Origin: GCA-2684655 sp051278165
GTDB lineage: Bacteria > Planctomycetota > UBA1135 > UBA2386
Length of the DNA stretch: 64,000 bases
Direction: 5' to 3'
Assembly: GCA_051278165.1 (NCBI GenBank)
Contig: JBNMNW010000001.1
Coordinates: 53,099 to 117,098 of the forward strand
Shown: piece by piece, positions 51,412 to 60,000 of the stretch
Layout: every line of letters begins with the position of its first letter
Position numbering within the stretch: position 1 is the first letter of the stretch
Made by a program: the position numbers and the translations under genes
The notes under the pieces: generated by a model
The model's database searches: none
What the model saw: the letters and a program-made list of their open reading frames with translations, nothing else
Told to the model about the DNA's origin: nothing

Positions 51412-52430
51412 TACCGCACAGAGCGAGTTGCTGCCGAAGAGACTGATCGCACTTCTTCTTCGATCCGTTCGTCTTCGCACAGAAAAGGAACATACAGGGC
51501 AGCACCACCACCGAGCCACCACCACTTTTGGAAGAATGCCGCGAACACCGGCGCTATGCCTTCCTGCAGGTGACGGGCCCGTTGCCCAATCCAAGCCGTT
51601 CGCAGCGACCGCCCTCCTTGCCACCAACGCCCCGGCGGCAACTCTCCACGCAGCCGGTATTCGACTCCCGCTAGCTGGGTGCGGCGCGAAAACTCGGTGC
51701 TGTTCATCAAGCAGCGGCGAATCCGTGAGTCTTGGTAGTGCAGCTGAAGCCGCTGAAGCCGGGTATTCACTGACTCACACTCATGGTCACTCCGGAGCAA
51801 GCCGATGCTCCGCATACGAACCAATGCGGCCACTCGCTCCAGTTCGTCGCGGTCGCGGAGTAGACGCGACGCAACGGCGAGTCGCACCCTGGACGACGAA
51901 GTCTGGCCTAAGCGGATTTGCGACGCGGACTGCATGTCCAATACGGCGAGTTCGCCAGACGCCATCAGCACGAAGTTCTCGGTATGCAGATCGCGATGAT
52001 GGATGCCGGCCGTGACCAACCGCTTGGCGAGTTCGATTTCTTGCTCGAGCCGCTGGGAAGGGTTCGGCGCAAGATCACTGAGCGGTAGGGAGCGCAACAC
52101 CAGCATCGAACGGTGCGGCAGCCAGGCACGCCGCTGCACGCGCACATCGACAACGTCGGGGCATGGGATCGCAGCGGCCCGGGTCAGAGCAAGCATGTTC
52201 GCTTCGTGCACCGCAGGCAGCGCGCGGAACGCATACCGCAAACGATCCTTCTTGCGTGGGAAGGTCATCGTCTTGATGTGCACCGGCCCCGACGGCAACT
52301 CGCCGCGATGCACGGCGCGAATCAACCGCCCCTGCACGCGAACCAAGTCCTTCGGCAGTTCGCCGGTTGCAACGAACGTCTGCCACCAATGCTCGAGCAC
52401 CTGCTGATCTGCTGCGGAGGTCTCAAGCAT
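51411..52430 (-). CDS. WaaP/Kdo-kinase-like lipopolysaccharide kinase
   Basis: 339 residues from ATG 52430 (8-base overlap with the upstream GT4 gene). A protein-kinase-like fold is indicated by VHIKTMTFPRKKDRLRYAFR (ATP-binding Lys region), HEANMLALTRAAAIPCPDVV, and the catalytic loop AGIHHRDLHTENFVLMASGELAVLDMQSA, with HRDLHxxN and a DMQ in place of DFG, the pattern of WaaP and related LPS core kinases. It probably phosphorylates a heptose or Kdo in the core. Belongs to a four-gene glycan operon. Confidence 0.8.
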   Translation of the reverse strand: MLETSAADQQVLEHWWQTFVATGELPKDLVRVQGRLIRAVHRGELPSGPVHIKTMTFPRKKDRLRYAFRALPAVHEANMLALTRAAAIPCPDVVDVRVQRRAWLPHRSMLVLRSLPLSDLAPNPSQRLEQEIELAKRLVTAGIHHRDLHTENFVLMASGELAVLDMQSASQIRLGQTSSSRVRLAVASRLLRDRDELERVAALVRMRSIGLLRSDHECESVNTRLQRLQLHYQDSRIRRCLMNSTEFSRRTQLAGVEYRLRGELPPGRWWQGGRSLRTAWIGQRARHLQEGIAPVFAAFFQKWWWLGGGAALYVPFLCEDERIEEEVRSVSSAATRSVR

Positions 52431-53583
52431 TGCGTTCGGCCAGTAACTGGCAGTAGAGCTCGCGAGTGCGCTCGGCAGCGACACTCGGATTCATATCCAA
52501 CTGCGTGCGCCGCAACGCTGCCGCGCCGCAGTCAGCACGCAGCGACGAATCACTGAGCAAACGTAGCAACGCACCACCTAGTGCACGGTCGGTTTCTTCG
52601 ACAGCGAAGCCTGGCACTTCGCTGCGGCGCCGCTCAGCCAGCAACTCCGGTAGGATCCCACGCTGCGTCGACACGACGGGCTTGCCGAATGCCATCGCAT
52701 CGCAAACCGCGCGGCACGTGCCATCGCTTCCGGGCACCAGAAACAAGAATGCGTCGAGTGCGCGCAGCGCCTCATCGTATGCCGGACCCTTTTGGTAACC
52801 CGGTAACACCACGTTGTCGGCGATGCCCAACTCGGCGATTGGCTTGTGCACCAATGCCTCCGTGTCTTCGTCGTTGCCGCGACCGAGCAATACAAACCTC
52901 ACATTGGGCAATTGCTCGCGCACATAGCGGACCGTCTGCCACAACAGTTCGAAGCGGCGATGCGGCTGAATGCGTGCCGTGATGCCAACGACCAGATGGT
53001 CTGCGCTAAGTCCCCAGCGGCCGCGCGCATCAGGACCTTCGAGCGCGCGTGGCTCGGTCACGGGTTCTTGCAACAGCACCCGGTCCTCGCGAATCGAGAA
53101 GCGACGCGCGACGCCAACTTGTGCCGGCACCGTCGGCGCCAACACCGCCTGCGTACGGCGGAACATCGCACGCTCGCGCCAACCTCGCTTGGGAGCAACC
53201 GGTTCGTAGAGGCTGCGCACGACAACCGGTTTGTTAGCGAGCCGACGGCACGCCATCGTCGCGATCAAGTGGTCCGCACCTTGATGGCAATGCAGCACAT
53301 CGAAGCGATCCCTGACCAGCAAACGCCGCAGGCTGCGGATGTCGCGCAATAGCGACGGCACGTGGAAGTGCTTGCGCAGTTCTAGGCCCGTCACTACCGG
53401 CAGCCGACACCGCCACAGCTCTTCGGCAACGCGGTGCTCGCCTCCCTTGTGCATGAAGCTGCCTTGCGCGAACCGCACATCGATGCCCAATTCACGCAAC
53501 CGCGCCGCCGAACGAATGGCCGGGTCCGCAGGCCCAGTCCACTTGTAGTTGGCGAACAGATGCAATACGCGCGGGGCATTCAT
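52423..53583 (-). CDS. Glycosyltransferase family 4 protein
   Basis: 386 residues from ATG 53583, which overlaps the GT2 stop (ATGA). GT-B fold: RVLHLFANYKWTGPADPAIRSAARLRELG (N-terminal), DVLHCHQGADHLIATMA, VVGITARIQPHRRFELLWQ, VRFVLLGRGNDEDT, and the C-terminal donor-binding segment FLFLVPGSDGTCRAVCDAMAFGKPVVST. The usual ExxxxE nucleotide-sugar motif appears as DGTCRAVCDAMA, a variation. Probably adds a core or O-antigen sugar. Confidence 0.85.
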   Translation of the reverse strand: MNAPRVLHLFANYKWTGPADPAIRSAARLRELGIDVRFAQGSFMHKGGEHRVAEELWRCRLPVVTGLELRKHFHVPSLLRDIRSLRRLLVRDRFDVLHCHQGADHLIATMACRRLANKPVVVRSLYEPVAPKRGWRERAMFRRTQAVLAPTVPAQVGVARRFSIREDRVLLQEPVTEPRALEGPDARGRWGLSADHLVVGITARIQPHRRFELLWQTVRYVREQLPNVRFVLLGRGNDEDTEALVHKPIAELGIADNVVLPGYQKGPAYDEALRALDAFLFLVPGSDGTCRAVCDAMAFGKPVVSTQRGILPELLAERRRSEVPGFAVEETDRALGGALLRLLSDSSLRADCGAAALRRTQLDMNPSVAAERTRELYCQLLAERNA

Positions 53584-54389
53584 CGGCCCTCTTTCCCGAG
53601 CGGTCGCTTGGTGTGCAGCAAGCGCCAATACTTCTTCCAATCAGTGTAGGCGGCCATCGTGGCCACCATTAGCCCCCGCCAACCATCGAGAAAGCCTAGT
53701 TTCAGCAACAGGCTCTTCACGAACACCGCCGGCGGTCGCACCAACAAATCGAACGGATTCGCGCGCCGGCCTTCCGCCGACATGGCATTGGCAGCGATGC
53801 GCGAGAACGAGTCGATCGTGCGTCGATGGTGCGCGAAGTCGCGGTAGCTCAAGTGCTCGATACCAGCAGTGAGGCGCTTGACCGTTGCGCCGGCCGCCAT
53901 CTCGACGTGGTCGTGCGGATTGCGCCCGCCCCACTTGCCCTTGCGCCGATCGAACAAGCGCAGCTTGCGATCGGGGACGTGCAGACCGTATTTTAGAATG
54001 CGGCCGAGGTAGTGATTCAGCCGCGGCATCTGGTAGCCATCGGCAGCAAACCCGCTCTGTTGCAGTTCGCGAACCGCGTCTTGCAGTGGTTCCGTGCAGC
54101 GCTCGTCGGCATCGAGACAGAACACCAGATCGTGCTGAGCCTGCTCGATCGCAAACTGCTTCTGTTGCCGATGACCGGGGAACGGAATGTTCTCGAGAAC
54201 GCGCGCGCCAAGCTCTTTCGCAATCGCTTGGGTGCCATCGGTGCTGCCGCTATCGACGACAACAACCTCATCACAGAATGACAGCGAACGCACGCAGTCG
54301 GCGATGCGGTCGGCCTCCTGATAGCTGATCACGCAACCGCTAATCGGCGCGCGACCGCTCTCAGGCACCAGCCGCCTCCGCCGGGCCAT
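53580..54389 (-). CDS. Glycosyltransferase family 2 protein (WaaE-like)
   Basis: 269 residues. GT-A fold: ISGCVISYQEADRIADCVRSLSFCDEVVVVDSGSTDGTQAIAKELG, and LVFCLDADERCTEP with the metal-binding DAD. Then LNHYLGRILKYGLHVPDRKLRLFDRRKGKWGG and NPHDHVEM, the arrangement of WaaE/KdtX beta-glycosyltransferases that modify the heptose region of the LPS core. Overlaps both neighbours. Substrate assignment is by family resemblance. Confidence 0.87.
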   Translation of the reverse strand: MARRRRLVPESGRAPISGCVISYQEADRIADCVRSLSFCDEVVVVDSGSTDGTQAIAKELGARVLENIPFPGHRQQKQFAIEQAQHDLVFCLDADERCTEPLQDAVRELQQSGFAADGYQMPRLNHYLGRILKYGLHVPDRKLRLFDRRKGKWGGRNPHDHVEMAAGATVKRLTAGIEHLSYRDFAHHRRTIDSFSRIAANAMSAEGRRANPFDLLVRPPAVFVKSLLLKLGFLDGWRGLMVATMAAYTDWKKYWRLLHTKRPLGKEGR

Positions 54390-54732
54390 CGCCTACAGAG
54401 CTATCATCCCCAGAACTATCATCCACAGTGCCTTCACCGGTCATGCGCGCATGAATGCCTTGCAGCGATTCCTGGATCTCAAGCAATCGCTTGCCCCAGT
54501 CCTGCATGCGGCCGTCTTGCTCGACGGCGCCTGCTGCGGCCTTCATGACGTCTCGACGCTCTTGCGGTGACAAGCCAAGCCGCTCGTGCAGCAGGTATTG
54601 GTTGCTGTAACCGAGCACCTGATTCCAACGCAGCAGCTCCAACATCTGACCGAGTAGTTCGGTCAGATGAAGTTCGGCGTCGTTGAGACCCAGTGACTGG
54701 GCCTTTTGCTTACGGCGGCGATTGGATGTCAC
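54361..54732 (-). CDS. Hypothetical protein, helical, acidic C-terminus
   Basis: 123 residues. A basic N-terminus (TSNRRRKQKAQ) is followed by helices (LHLTELLGQMLELLRWNQVLGYSNQYLLHERLGLSPQERRDVMKAA) and a disordered acidic end (DDSSGDDSSVGDG). No family recognised. Its 3' end overlaps the GT2 gene by 29 bases, so it may be the first gene of the glycan operon. Could be a small regulator or chaperone; no evidence beyond position. Confidence 0.6.
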   Translation of the reverse strand: MTSNRRRKQKAQSLGLNDAELHLTELLGQMLELLRWNQVLGYSNQYLLHERLGLSPQERRDVMKAAAGAVEQDGRMQDWGKRLLEIQESLQGIHARMTGEGTVDDSSGDDSSVGDGPAEAAGA

Positions 54733-54766
54733 GAGGATCGATCGGTCGAAGACGCAGCGCTAGCGA

Positions 54767-55369
54767 CTAGGCGTTGGCTAGGTTCGCGTTGGCGAAGTCC
54801 CAGTTGATCAGGCTCGACAGGAACGTCTTGATGTAGTCAGGACGGCGGTTCTGGAAGTCGAGGTAGTAGGCGTGCTCCCACACATCCATCGTCAGGAGCG
54901 GGGTGACGCCTTCCTGGGTGATCGGGGTCTCGGCGTTCGGCGTCTTCTTGACGGCGAGCTTGCCGTTCTCGAGCACGAGCCAGGCCCAACCACTGCCGAA
55001 CTGAGTCGCACCGGCGGTGCTGAACAGCTCAACGAACTTGTCGTAGCCACCGAGGTCGCTATCGATCTTGGCTGCGATCGCGCCAGTCGGCTTGCCGCCG
55101 CCACCGGGCTTCATCGAGCTCCAGTAGAACGTGTGGTTCCAGACCTGGGCGGCGTTGTTGAAGATGCCGGCCTTGTCCGTCTTACCGGCGGTCGCCTTGA
55201 TGATGGCCTCGTGGGCCATGTCGGCGTATTCGGTGCCAGCGATCAGCTTGTTGCCGTTGACGACGTAGGCGTTGTGGTGCTTGCCGTGATGGATATCGAG
55301 CGTCAGCGCGTTGATGTGCGGCGCGAGCGCGTCGTTGGAGTAGGGCAGTGCCGGTAGTTCGAGGGCCAT
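54767..55369 (-). CDS. sodB: Superoxide dismutase (Fe type)
   Basis: 200 residues from ATG 55369; the frame continues upstream but the family N-terminus MALELPALPYSNDALAPHI begins here. Metal ligands: His in DIHHGKHHNAYV, His in NNAAQVWNHTFYW, and Asp/His in MDVWEHAYYLDFQNRRPDYI. The AAQVWNHTFYW segment with Gln is the iron-type marker. Converts superoxide to peroxide and oxygen in the cytoplasm. Divergent from mazG. Confidence 0.95.
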   Translation of the reverse strand: MALELPALPYSNDALAPHINALTLDIHHGKHHNAYVVNGNKLIAGTEYADMAHEAIIKATAGKTDKAGIFNNAAQVWNHTFYWSSMKPGGGGKPTGAIAAKIDSDLGGYDKFVELFSTAGATQFGSGWAWLVLENGKLAVKKTPNAETPITQEGVTPLLTMDVWEHAYYLDFQNRRPDYIKTFLSSLINWDFANANLANA

Positions 55370-55532
55370 ATGCTTGTGGTCTGTTGCTGTTGCGTCGTTA
55401 GTAAAAATGGATGCGCGGCCCGACGACACAGCTGTGCAGTCGAGATCACGTGCAGATGGCAACGATAGGCCATGGGCCCCCATCCCCAAAACCGTTTCGT
55501 GCCATCCCAAGCACAGGCTCTAACCTGACGAG

Positions 55533-56312
55533 ATGGCCGAACTGCCTGGGTTCACTCATCTCCTTCGCACGATTGCACGTTTGCGGGCACCTGATGGTTG
55601 CCCGTGGGACCGCAAACAAACCACGGAAAGCATGGCTCCGCACCTCGTGGAGGAAGCCTTCGAAGCCGCCGACGCCCTGCGCCGTGGCAACACGGACGAG
55701 TCTCAAGCCGAGCTAGGAGACGTGCTTGTCAACGTCACCATGATCAGCCAGATCGCCAGCGAAGCGGGGCAGTACACGGCGGACGACGTCGCGCAGTCCG
55801 CAGCGGAGAAGCTGATCCGGCGGCACCCGCACGTATTTGGCGACCAGCAGGCGAACAGCGCCGAGATGGCGTTCAAGACCTGGGAGACCCAGAAGCAGCT
55901 CGAGAAGCAGGCGGCCGGCGAGGACCCCAGCGTGTTGTCCGGAGTGCCCAAGGCGATGCCGGCTCTGCTGCGCGCCTATCGCGTTGGCGAGAAGGCGGCC
56001 AAAGTTGGCTTCGACTGGCCAGATCGCGACGGGCCGCGGGCGAAACTGAGCGAAGAAGTCGCCGAGCTCGACGAAGCCATGCAGGCGGGCGACCAGGCAT
56101 CGATCGCCGACGAACTGGGCGATGTGCTGTTCAGCGTCTGCAATCTGGCGCGGCACCTAGGCGTCAATCCGGAGGTCGCACTGGCTGCGACGACCGACAA
56201 GTTCCAAGCGCGCTTCCGCCACGTCGAGCAGGCGCTCGACTACGAGTTCCAAGGCAAGCCGCTCGCCGACATGGAAGCTGCTTGGGACGAAGCCAAGCGC
56301 GCCGGGCTGTAG
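55533..56312 (+). CDS. mazG: Nucleoside triphosphate pyrophosphohydrolase MazG
   Basis: 259 residues, the usual two-MazG-domain length. Signatures: LLRTIARLRAPDGCPWDRKQTTESMAPHLVEEAFEAADAL (residues 8-50), ELGDVLVNVTMISQIASE, HPHVFGD, and the second domain KVGFDWPDRDGPRAKLSEEVAELDEAM and ELGDVLFSVCNLARHLG. Hydrolyses NTPs, including non-canonical ones, to NMP and PPi. Stand-alone gene. Confidence 0.93.
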   Translation: MAELPGFTHLLRTIARLRAPDGCPWDRKQTTESMAPHLVEEAFEAADALRRGNTDESQAELGDVLVNVTMISQIASEAGQYTADDVAQSAAEKLIRRHPHVFGDQQANSAEMAFKTWETQKQLEKQAAGEDPSVLSGVPKAMPALLRAYRVGEKAAKVGFDWPDRDGPRAKLSEEVAELDEAMQAGDQASIADELGDVLFSVCNLARHLGVNPEVALAATTDKFQARFRHVEQALDYEFQGKPLADMEAAWDEAKRAGL

Positions 56313-56399
56313 AGCAGCCACGGGCAAGCCTGAGAGAGCAGGCCCCCTTTCAGACCGCGGCGTTGCGGTGCAAACCGTCGTGCATCCGTCAGCAGCGTC

Positions 56400-56653
56400 G
56401 GTAGCCCGTGTCGGGTTCTCGTCAACATCCCGACGGCTACCAACGGCGGAATTGAGAGCGCACCTGAGGCGGTAACCTAAGCATGCACGAGATAGCGTCT
56501 TACGTATTTCCTCACAAGAACTCGCGATTGCAAAGCAGTTCGGCACAGTGCATGCAATAGGTCAACCGGTGGAAAGAAACGCCTGGACGTGGATCCAGAG
56601 GCAGGGATGGTCTTCGGTGTGGGGTGGTGCCTCACCGGAGACCGTTTTTTTTT
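56400..56653 (+). ncRNA. Candidate structured noncoding RNA ending in an intrinsic terminator
   Basis: Three elements follow in order. (1) GGTAGCC-cgt-GTCGGG pairs with CCCGAC-GGCTACC (56400-56441, 13 bp, one bulge). (2) GGT-a-ACCTA-a-GCATGCAC (56471-56488) pairs with GTGCATGC-aa-TAGGT-ca-ACC (56548-56567), extended by CACC/GGTG (56461-64 with 56568-71), enclosing a smaller GAACT/AGTTC hairpin. (3) A terminator. This long helix with small internal loops resembles regulatory RNAs in general architecture, but it matches no RNase P, tmRNA, SRP or 6S consensus I know. The start is unknown. It could instead be the 3' UTR of mazG. Confidence 0.4.
56609..56653 (+). terminator. Strong intrinsic terminator
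   Basis: GGTCTTCGGTG (56609-56619) and CACCGGAGACC (56633-56643) pair in an 11-bp stem (one G-U) around a 13-base loop, followed after one G by nine T residues. This is the only textbook Rho-independent terminator seen in the window. It stands almost 300 bases after mazG and 150 before the next, opposite-strand gene. Confidence 0.85.
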
Positions 56654-56802
56654 GCCCCGCGCCTGAGTGAGCGGCCGCAGCGACCTCCCAGCGCAGCCTC
56701 GCCTCAGCGCAGCAAGGCCCTACAGAGTCCGAGCAGCGGGCCCGCCTGGCGCCCCGCGCCATTCTGACGGGCAATGCCAAGGGCCGCCCGATCAGAAGCC
56801 GT

Positions 56803-57711
56803 TTAGCGAGCCAGCTCTGCTTCTGCGGCAATCACGCCGAACGATGACCAGCCCGGATCGGCGGCCAACGTCTCGAGTTGCGAGCGCGCCATCGGCAGCC
56901 CCTTCGAGACCAAATCGTAGTGCGCCAAGCCGAACCGCAAAGCGGCACCCGAGCTGCCGTCGCCGACCTGCATCTTCTCCCGATGCAGTCGCCCCGCGTA
57001 GAGCATGCACAGCTGGTGGTAGCTCTTGTTCTCGACGATATCCATGTCGGCCGTGATGCCTGAGACGGCCGCCGCTGCGCCTGCCGCGTCGCCCGATCTG
57101 ATGCGTGCGCACCACAGCCAATGCGTCACGGCGACGCGCGACTCGTCGTTATGGCAGACCGCCAGGCAATCGAGCCAGCCGCGTACGGCACCGTCAAAGT
57201 CCCCCATCACAAACGCAACCAGCGCTCGGTGGTAGTGCACGTTGAAGTGCAGCGTGCTGTGCGGCGCACGACCCGGCACCGGCAAGCCATCTGGCTCGGT
57301 TTCGTCGGGTGTCGTGCGGCACGCAATCGCCGCGGCTGCGAAGTCCGCGCTCGCCTTGCCGAACTCGCGCACGCTCAGGTAACGATGGCCGCGATGCCGC
57401 AGCAAGAACGCGTCCCCAGGCATGCGCGTCAACGCTTCACTGTAGACATCGATCGCGTCGCGATAGCAACCGAGGTAACCAAGCCGCCGTCCCACCCAGA
57501 TTGCGGCGTCACGATCTTCTGGATGTTCTGCAAACACTTCGCGCGCGGCGGCGAGGTTCGCTTCACGCTGCGCGCGCACTTCGACGGACAACACCGGCGC
57601 GAACAGGGCGCGCCCCGACTGCGACCAACCCTCAACCCCGTTCGGCAATGCCGCTTGGCACGAGGCCAAGAGCCACAACGAAACGACTACTACGAATCTT
57701 CTGCTGGCCAT
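56803..57711 (-). CDS. TPR-containing lipoprotein
   Basis: 302 residues from ATG 57711, which starts a lipoprotein signal (MASRRFVVVVSLWLLASC, lipobox LASC). TPR-like helices: DAAIWVGRRLGYLGCYRDAIDVYSEALTRMPGDAFLLRHRGHRYLSVREFGKASADFAAA, and later NVHYHRALVAFVMGDFDGAVRGWLDCLAV. Otherwise unknown. Overlaps the apbE 3' end by 22 bases, so it is coexpressed; it might help maturation of a flavinylated envelope protein, by context only. Confidence 0.75.
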   Translation of the reverse strand: MASRRFVVVVSLWLLASCQAALPNGVEGWSQSGRALFAPVLSVEVRAQREANLAAAREVFAEHPEDRDAAIWVGRRLGYLGCYRDAIDVYSEALTRMPGDAFLLRHRGHRYLSVREFGKASADFAAAAIACRTTPDETEPDGLPVPGRAPHSTLHFNVHYHRALVAFVMGDFDGAVRGWLDCLAVCHNDESRVAVTHWLWCARIRSGDAAGAAAAVSGITADMDIVENKSYHQLCMLYAGRLHREKMQVGDGSSGAALRFGLAHYDLVSKGLPMARSQLETLAADPGWSSFGVIAAEAELAR

Positions 57712-58709
57712 TCGATCCTCACGACTTCCCATTGGGTTTCGACACCCGGCTTCAGGAACAACGCGCTCTCGGCGCCAATGCTCTGCAACGCGGGCCACAG
57801 TTTCTCGGTCTCTTCATCGCCAAGCACCATCAACGCGGTACCCAACGCATCGGCAACCGCGCAGCTCTTTGCGATGACCGACGCGCTGACCATGGCGTGC
57901 TCTGGATTGCGGCCGGTGCGCGGATCAAACAGATGATGCACGACCCGGTTGCCAACGATGACGGCATTGCGGTAGTCGCCGCTACTGCACAACGCACGAT
58001 CCAATAGCGGCACCGTCACGGCGGCCTGCTGCCCACCAGCAACATCGCTCGCCGGATCGACGACGCCGATGCGCCACAGCACGCCATCGGGCTTCACGCC
58101 ATGGCACAATACTTCGCCGGTGATCTGCAGGTAGAACGAGTCGACGCCGATCGCGAGCAGCTGCACGGCAATAGCGTCCGCCGCGGCGCCTGCGACGATG
58201 CCGTCGAGGTCGAGCTGTACGTCTTCGCGCTGCTTCGTCAGCTTGCCATTTTCAATCGAGACGAACTGGTAGCCAGCGCGTTCCTTGGCTTTCAGCAGCT
58301 CGCTATCATCGAGACCAAGCCCAGGATTTTCCTTGGCTCGGCGATACAAGTCGCTCAACGGCTTCACCGTCGGATCGAAGGCGCCGTTGGTTGCCTTGGC
58401 AATCGCCAACGCTTGCCGCAGCACGTTGGCGAAACGCTCACTGACCTCGAACGGCTCGGTGCTTCGGTGCGCATTGACGCGCTGGATCTCCGAGTTCTTG
58501 CGCCAGTTGCTAAACGCCACATCGAAGGCGGTCAGTTCCGTGCCAACGATCGCCTGGATGTCAGCGAGCGGCAACTTGGTCGCAACCTTGACCTCGTAGG
58601 TCGACCCCATCGTTCGACCAGTGAACCCTCGCACCGTGATCGGATCCGAGCACGATGAAAGTGCCATCAGCGTGACGCCGAGCAGCCAGAACGTTCGCAG
58701 CTTCTGCAT
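57690..58709 (-). CDS. apbE: FAD:protein FMN transferase (ApbE)
   Basis: 339 residues from ATG 58709 with lipobox LSSC (Cys20), the normal periplasmic lipoprotein form. Signatures: RTMGSTYEVKV, AFSNWRKNSEIQRVNAHR, AFDPTVKPLSDLYR, LDLDGIVAGAAADAIAVQLL, and CSSGDYRNAVIVGNRVVHHLFDPRTGRNPEHAMVSASVIAKSCAVADALGTALMVLG. It attaches FMN to Thr/Ser of target proteins, classically NqrB and NqrC of the Na+-NQR complex. nqrF and nqrE lie 3.4 kb away on the same strand. Confidence 0.93.
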   Translation of the reverse strand: MQKLRTFWLLGVTLMALSSCSDPITVRGFTGRTMGSTYEVKVATKLPLADIQAIVGTELTAFDVAFSNWRKNSEIQRVNAHRSTEPFEVSERFANVLRQALAIAKATNGAFDPTVKPLSDLYRRAKENPGLGLDDSELLKAKERAGYQFVSIENGKLTKQREDVQLDLDGIVAGAAADAIAVQLLAIGVDSFYLQITGEVLCHGVKPDGVLWRIGVVDPASDVAGGQQAAVTVPLLDRALCSSGDYRNAVIVGNRVVHHLFDPRTGRNPEHAMVSASVIAKSCAVADALGTALMVLGDEETEKLWPALQSIGAESALFLKPGVETQWEVVRIEWPAEDS

Positions 58710-58945
58710 TGAGCGAAATGCTAGCGGCTGCATGCACGAGCAGGCCATCACGAGATTCCCGTTCGCACGGATCTGCTTCGATCTGCGGATGCGAGCCACT
58801 CGCTTCACGACACTCGCGACGGCAATCCTGATCGCCTTGAATCAACTCGCCGAGTTCGTGCAGATCCGCAACGCAAGCACATCATCCGGAGCTGGCATGC
58901 GACCACTCTACCGCCGACCCAATGCAGTAGGCTAGTTTGTACAGC

Positions 58946-59836
58946 ATGGCCGCGAGCGAACAGTCCTTCCCGGTGACCGAAGCCTACCGCGGCATGCGCC
59001 TCGACCGCTTCCTGCAAGCGATGGTGCCGCGCATGTCGCGCAACGCCATCCAAGAAGCGATCGAGAGTCGCGTCCGGCTCGAGTCCGGAACCGCGCCAAA
59101 GGCCAACCGCCGTCCCACGATCGGCGACATCGTCTACCTCGCGCAGCGCATCGTGACCGAAGTGCCCGATGTCGAGATCCCGGTGCTGCACGAAGGTGAT
59201 GGCTGGTCCGTCATCAACAAGCCGGCCGGCATAGCCACCACGCCAAGTTCACGCCGCCCGGGCGCGGACATCGCGACGCTGCTCAGCAAGGCACCCGCCC
59301 ACCGTCTCGACCTCGGCACCAGCGGTTGCCTTTTGCTCGTGCACAACGCCGACGCAGCGCGTCACTTCGAAGCTGCGTTCCGCGAACGTCGCATCGACAA
59401 GGAATACCTCGCCGTCGTCACTGGCACGGTGGCACTGGACACGTTCACGATCAACGCCCCCATTGGCCTCGACCCGGAGAGCCGGCTGCCGCATAAGGTA
59501 CGCATCGCCGACGACGGCGCGCATGCCGAGACGCACTTCGAAGTGATCGAACGTCGCGACCGCAACACGCTGCTGCGCGCCAAACCACGCACGGGTCGGC
59601 GCCACCAGATTCGCATGCACCTAGCGCACGCCGGCCACGCGATCCTCGGTGACTTGCTCTATGGCGGCGATGAACGGCAGTTCATTCGCTGGCTGCAAGG
59701 GCAGCCGATCGATGAAGTCGCCGGCATCCCAGCCGGCCGCCATCTGCTGCATGCGAGTGAACTGGTATTGCCCATGCCGACGAGTGACGAACGACTCACA
59801 ATCAGCGCGCCGACGCCCGACGACTTCCAACTCTAG
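58946..59836 (+). CDS. RluA-family pseudouridine synthase
   Basis: 296 residues from ATG 58946. N-terminal S4-like domain (YRGMRLDRFLQAMVPRMSRNAIQEAIESRVRL), then the catalytic domain with LHEGDGWSVINKPAGIATTPS, HRLDLGTSGCLLLVHN (catalytic Asp in HRLD), KEYLAVVTG and TGRRHQIRMHLAHAGHAILGDLLYGG. Converts uridine to pseudouridine in 23S rRNA or tRNA; RluD-like by the S4 domain, but exact site is unknown. Confidence 0.9.
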   Translation: MAASEQSFPVTEAYRGMRLDRFLQAMVPRMSRNAIQEAIESRVRLESGTAPKANRRPTIGDIVYLAQRIVTEVPDVEIPVLHEGDGWSVINKPAGIATTPSSRRPGADIATLLSKAPAHRLDLGTSGCLLLVHNADAARHFEAAFRERRIDKEYLAVVTGTVALDTFTINAPIGLDPESRLPHKVRIADDGAHAETHFEVIERRDRNTLLRAKPRTGRRHQIRMHLAHAGHAILGDLLYGGDERQFIRWLQGQPIDEVAGIPAGRHLLHASELVLPMPTSDERLTISAPTPDDFQL

Positions 59837-59921
59837 GTGACAATCGCCAGTTGGCGGCGGGGCTCGGGATGGCGCTTGGCCGACCTCGAATGGTCGTTGC
59901 ACATGTCTCCCCGCCAACAGA

Positions 59922-59957
59922 AACGGCCCACGTTCCAATCTTGAAACGTGGGCCGTT
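59922..59957. terminator. Bidirectional terminator-like hairpin
   Basis: AACGGCCCACGTT and AACGTGGGCCGTT form a perfect 13-bp stem with a 10-base loop between the convergent pseudouridine synthase gene and the large secreted-protein gene. No U-run on either side, but the stem is the longest perfect one in the window. Confidence 0.7.
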
Positions 59958-60000
59958 CGTGAGGTGGCAGCAAGCACCACCGTTCGCAATCTACCGTTGA

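Larger units (their letters stand above)
56313..56802. other. Long noncoding gap with RNA structure
   Basis: 490 bases between mazG and the TPR lipoprotein gene (minus strand, ends here). No protein-like frame. It contains the hairpin at 56400-56441, the long helix at 56461-56571 and the intrinsic terminator at 56609-56653, described separately; 56654-56802 shows nothing recognisable. Confidence 0.6.
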
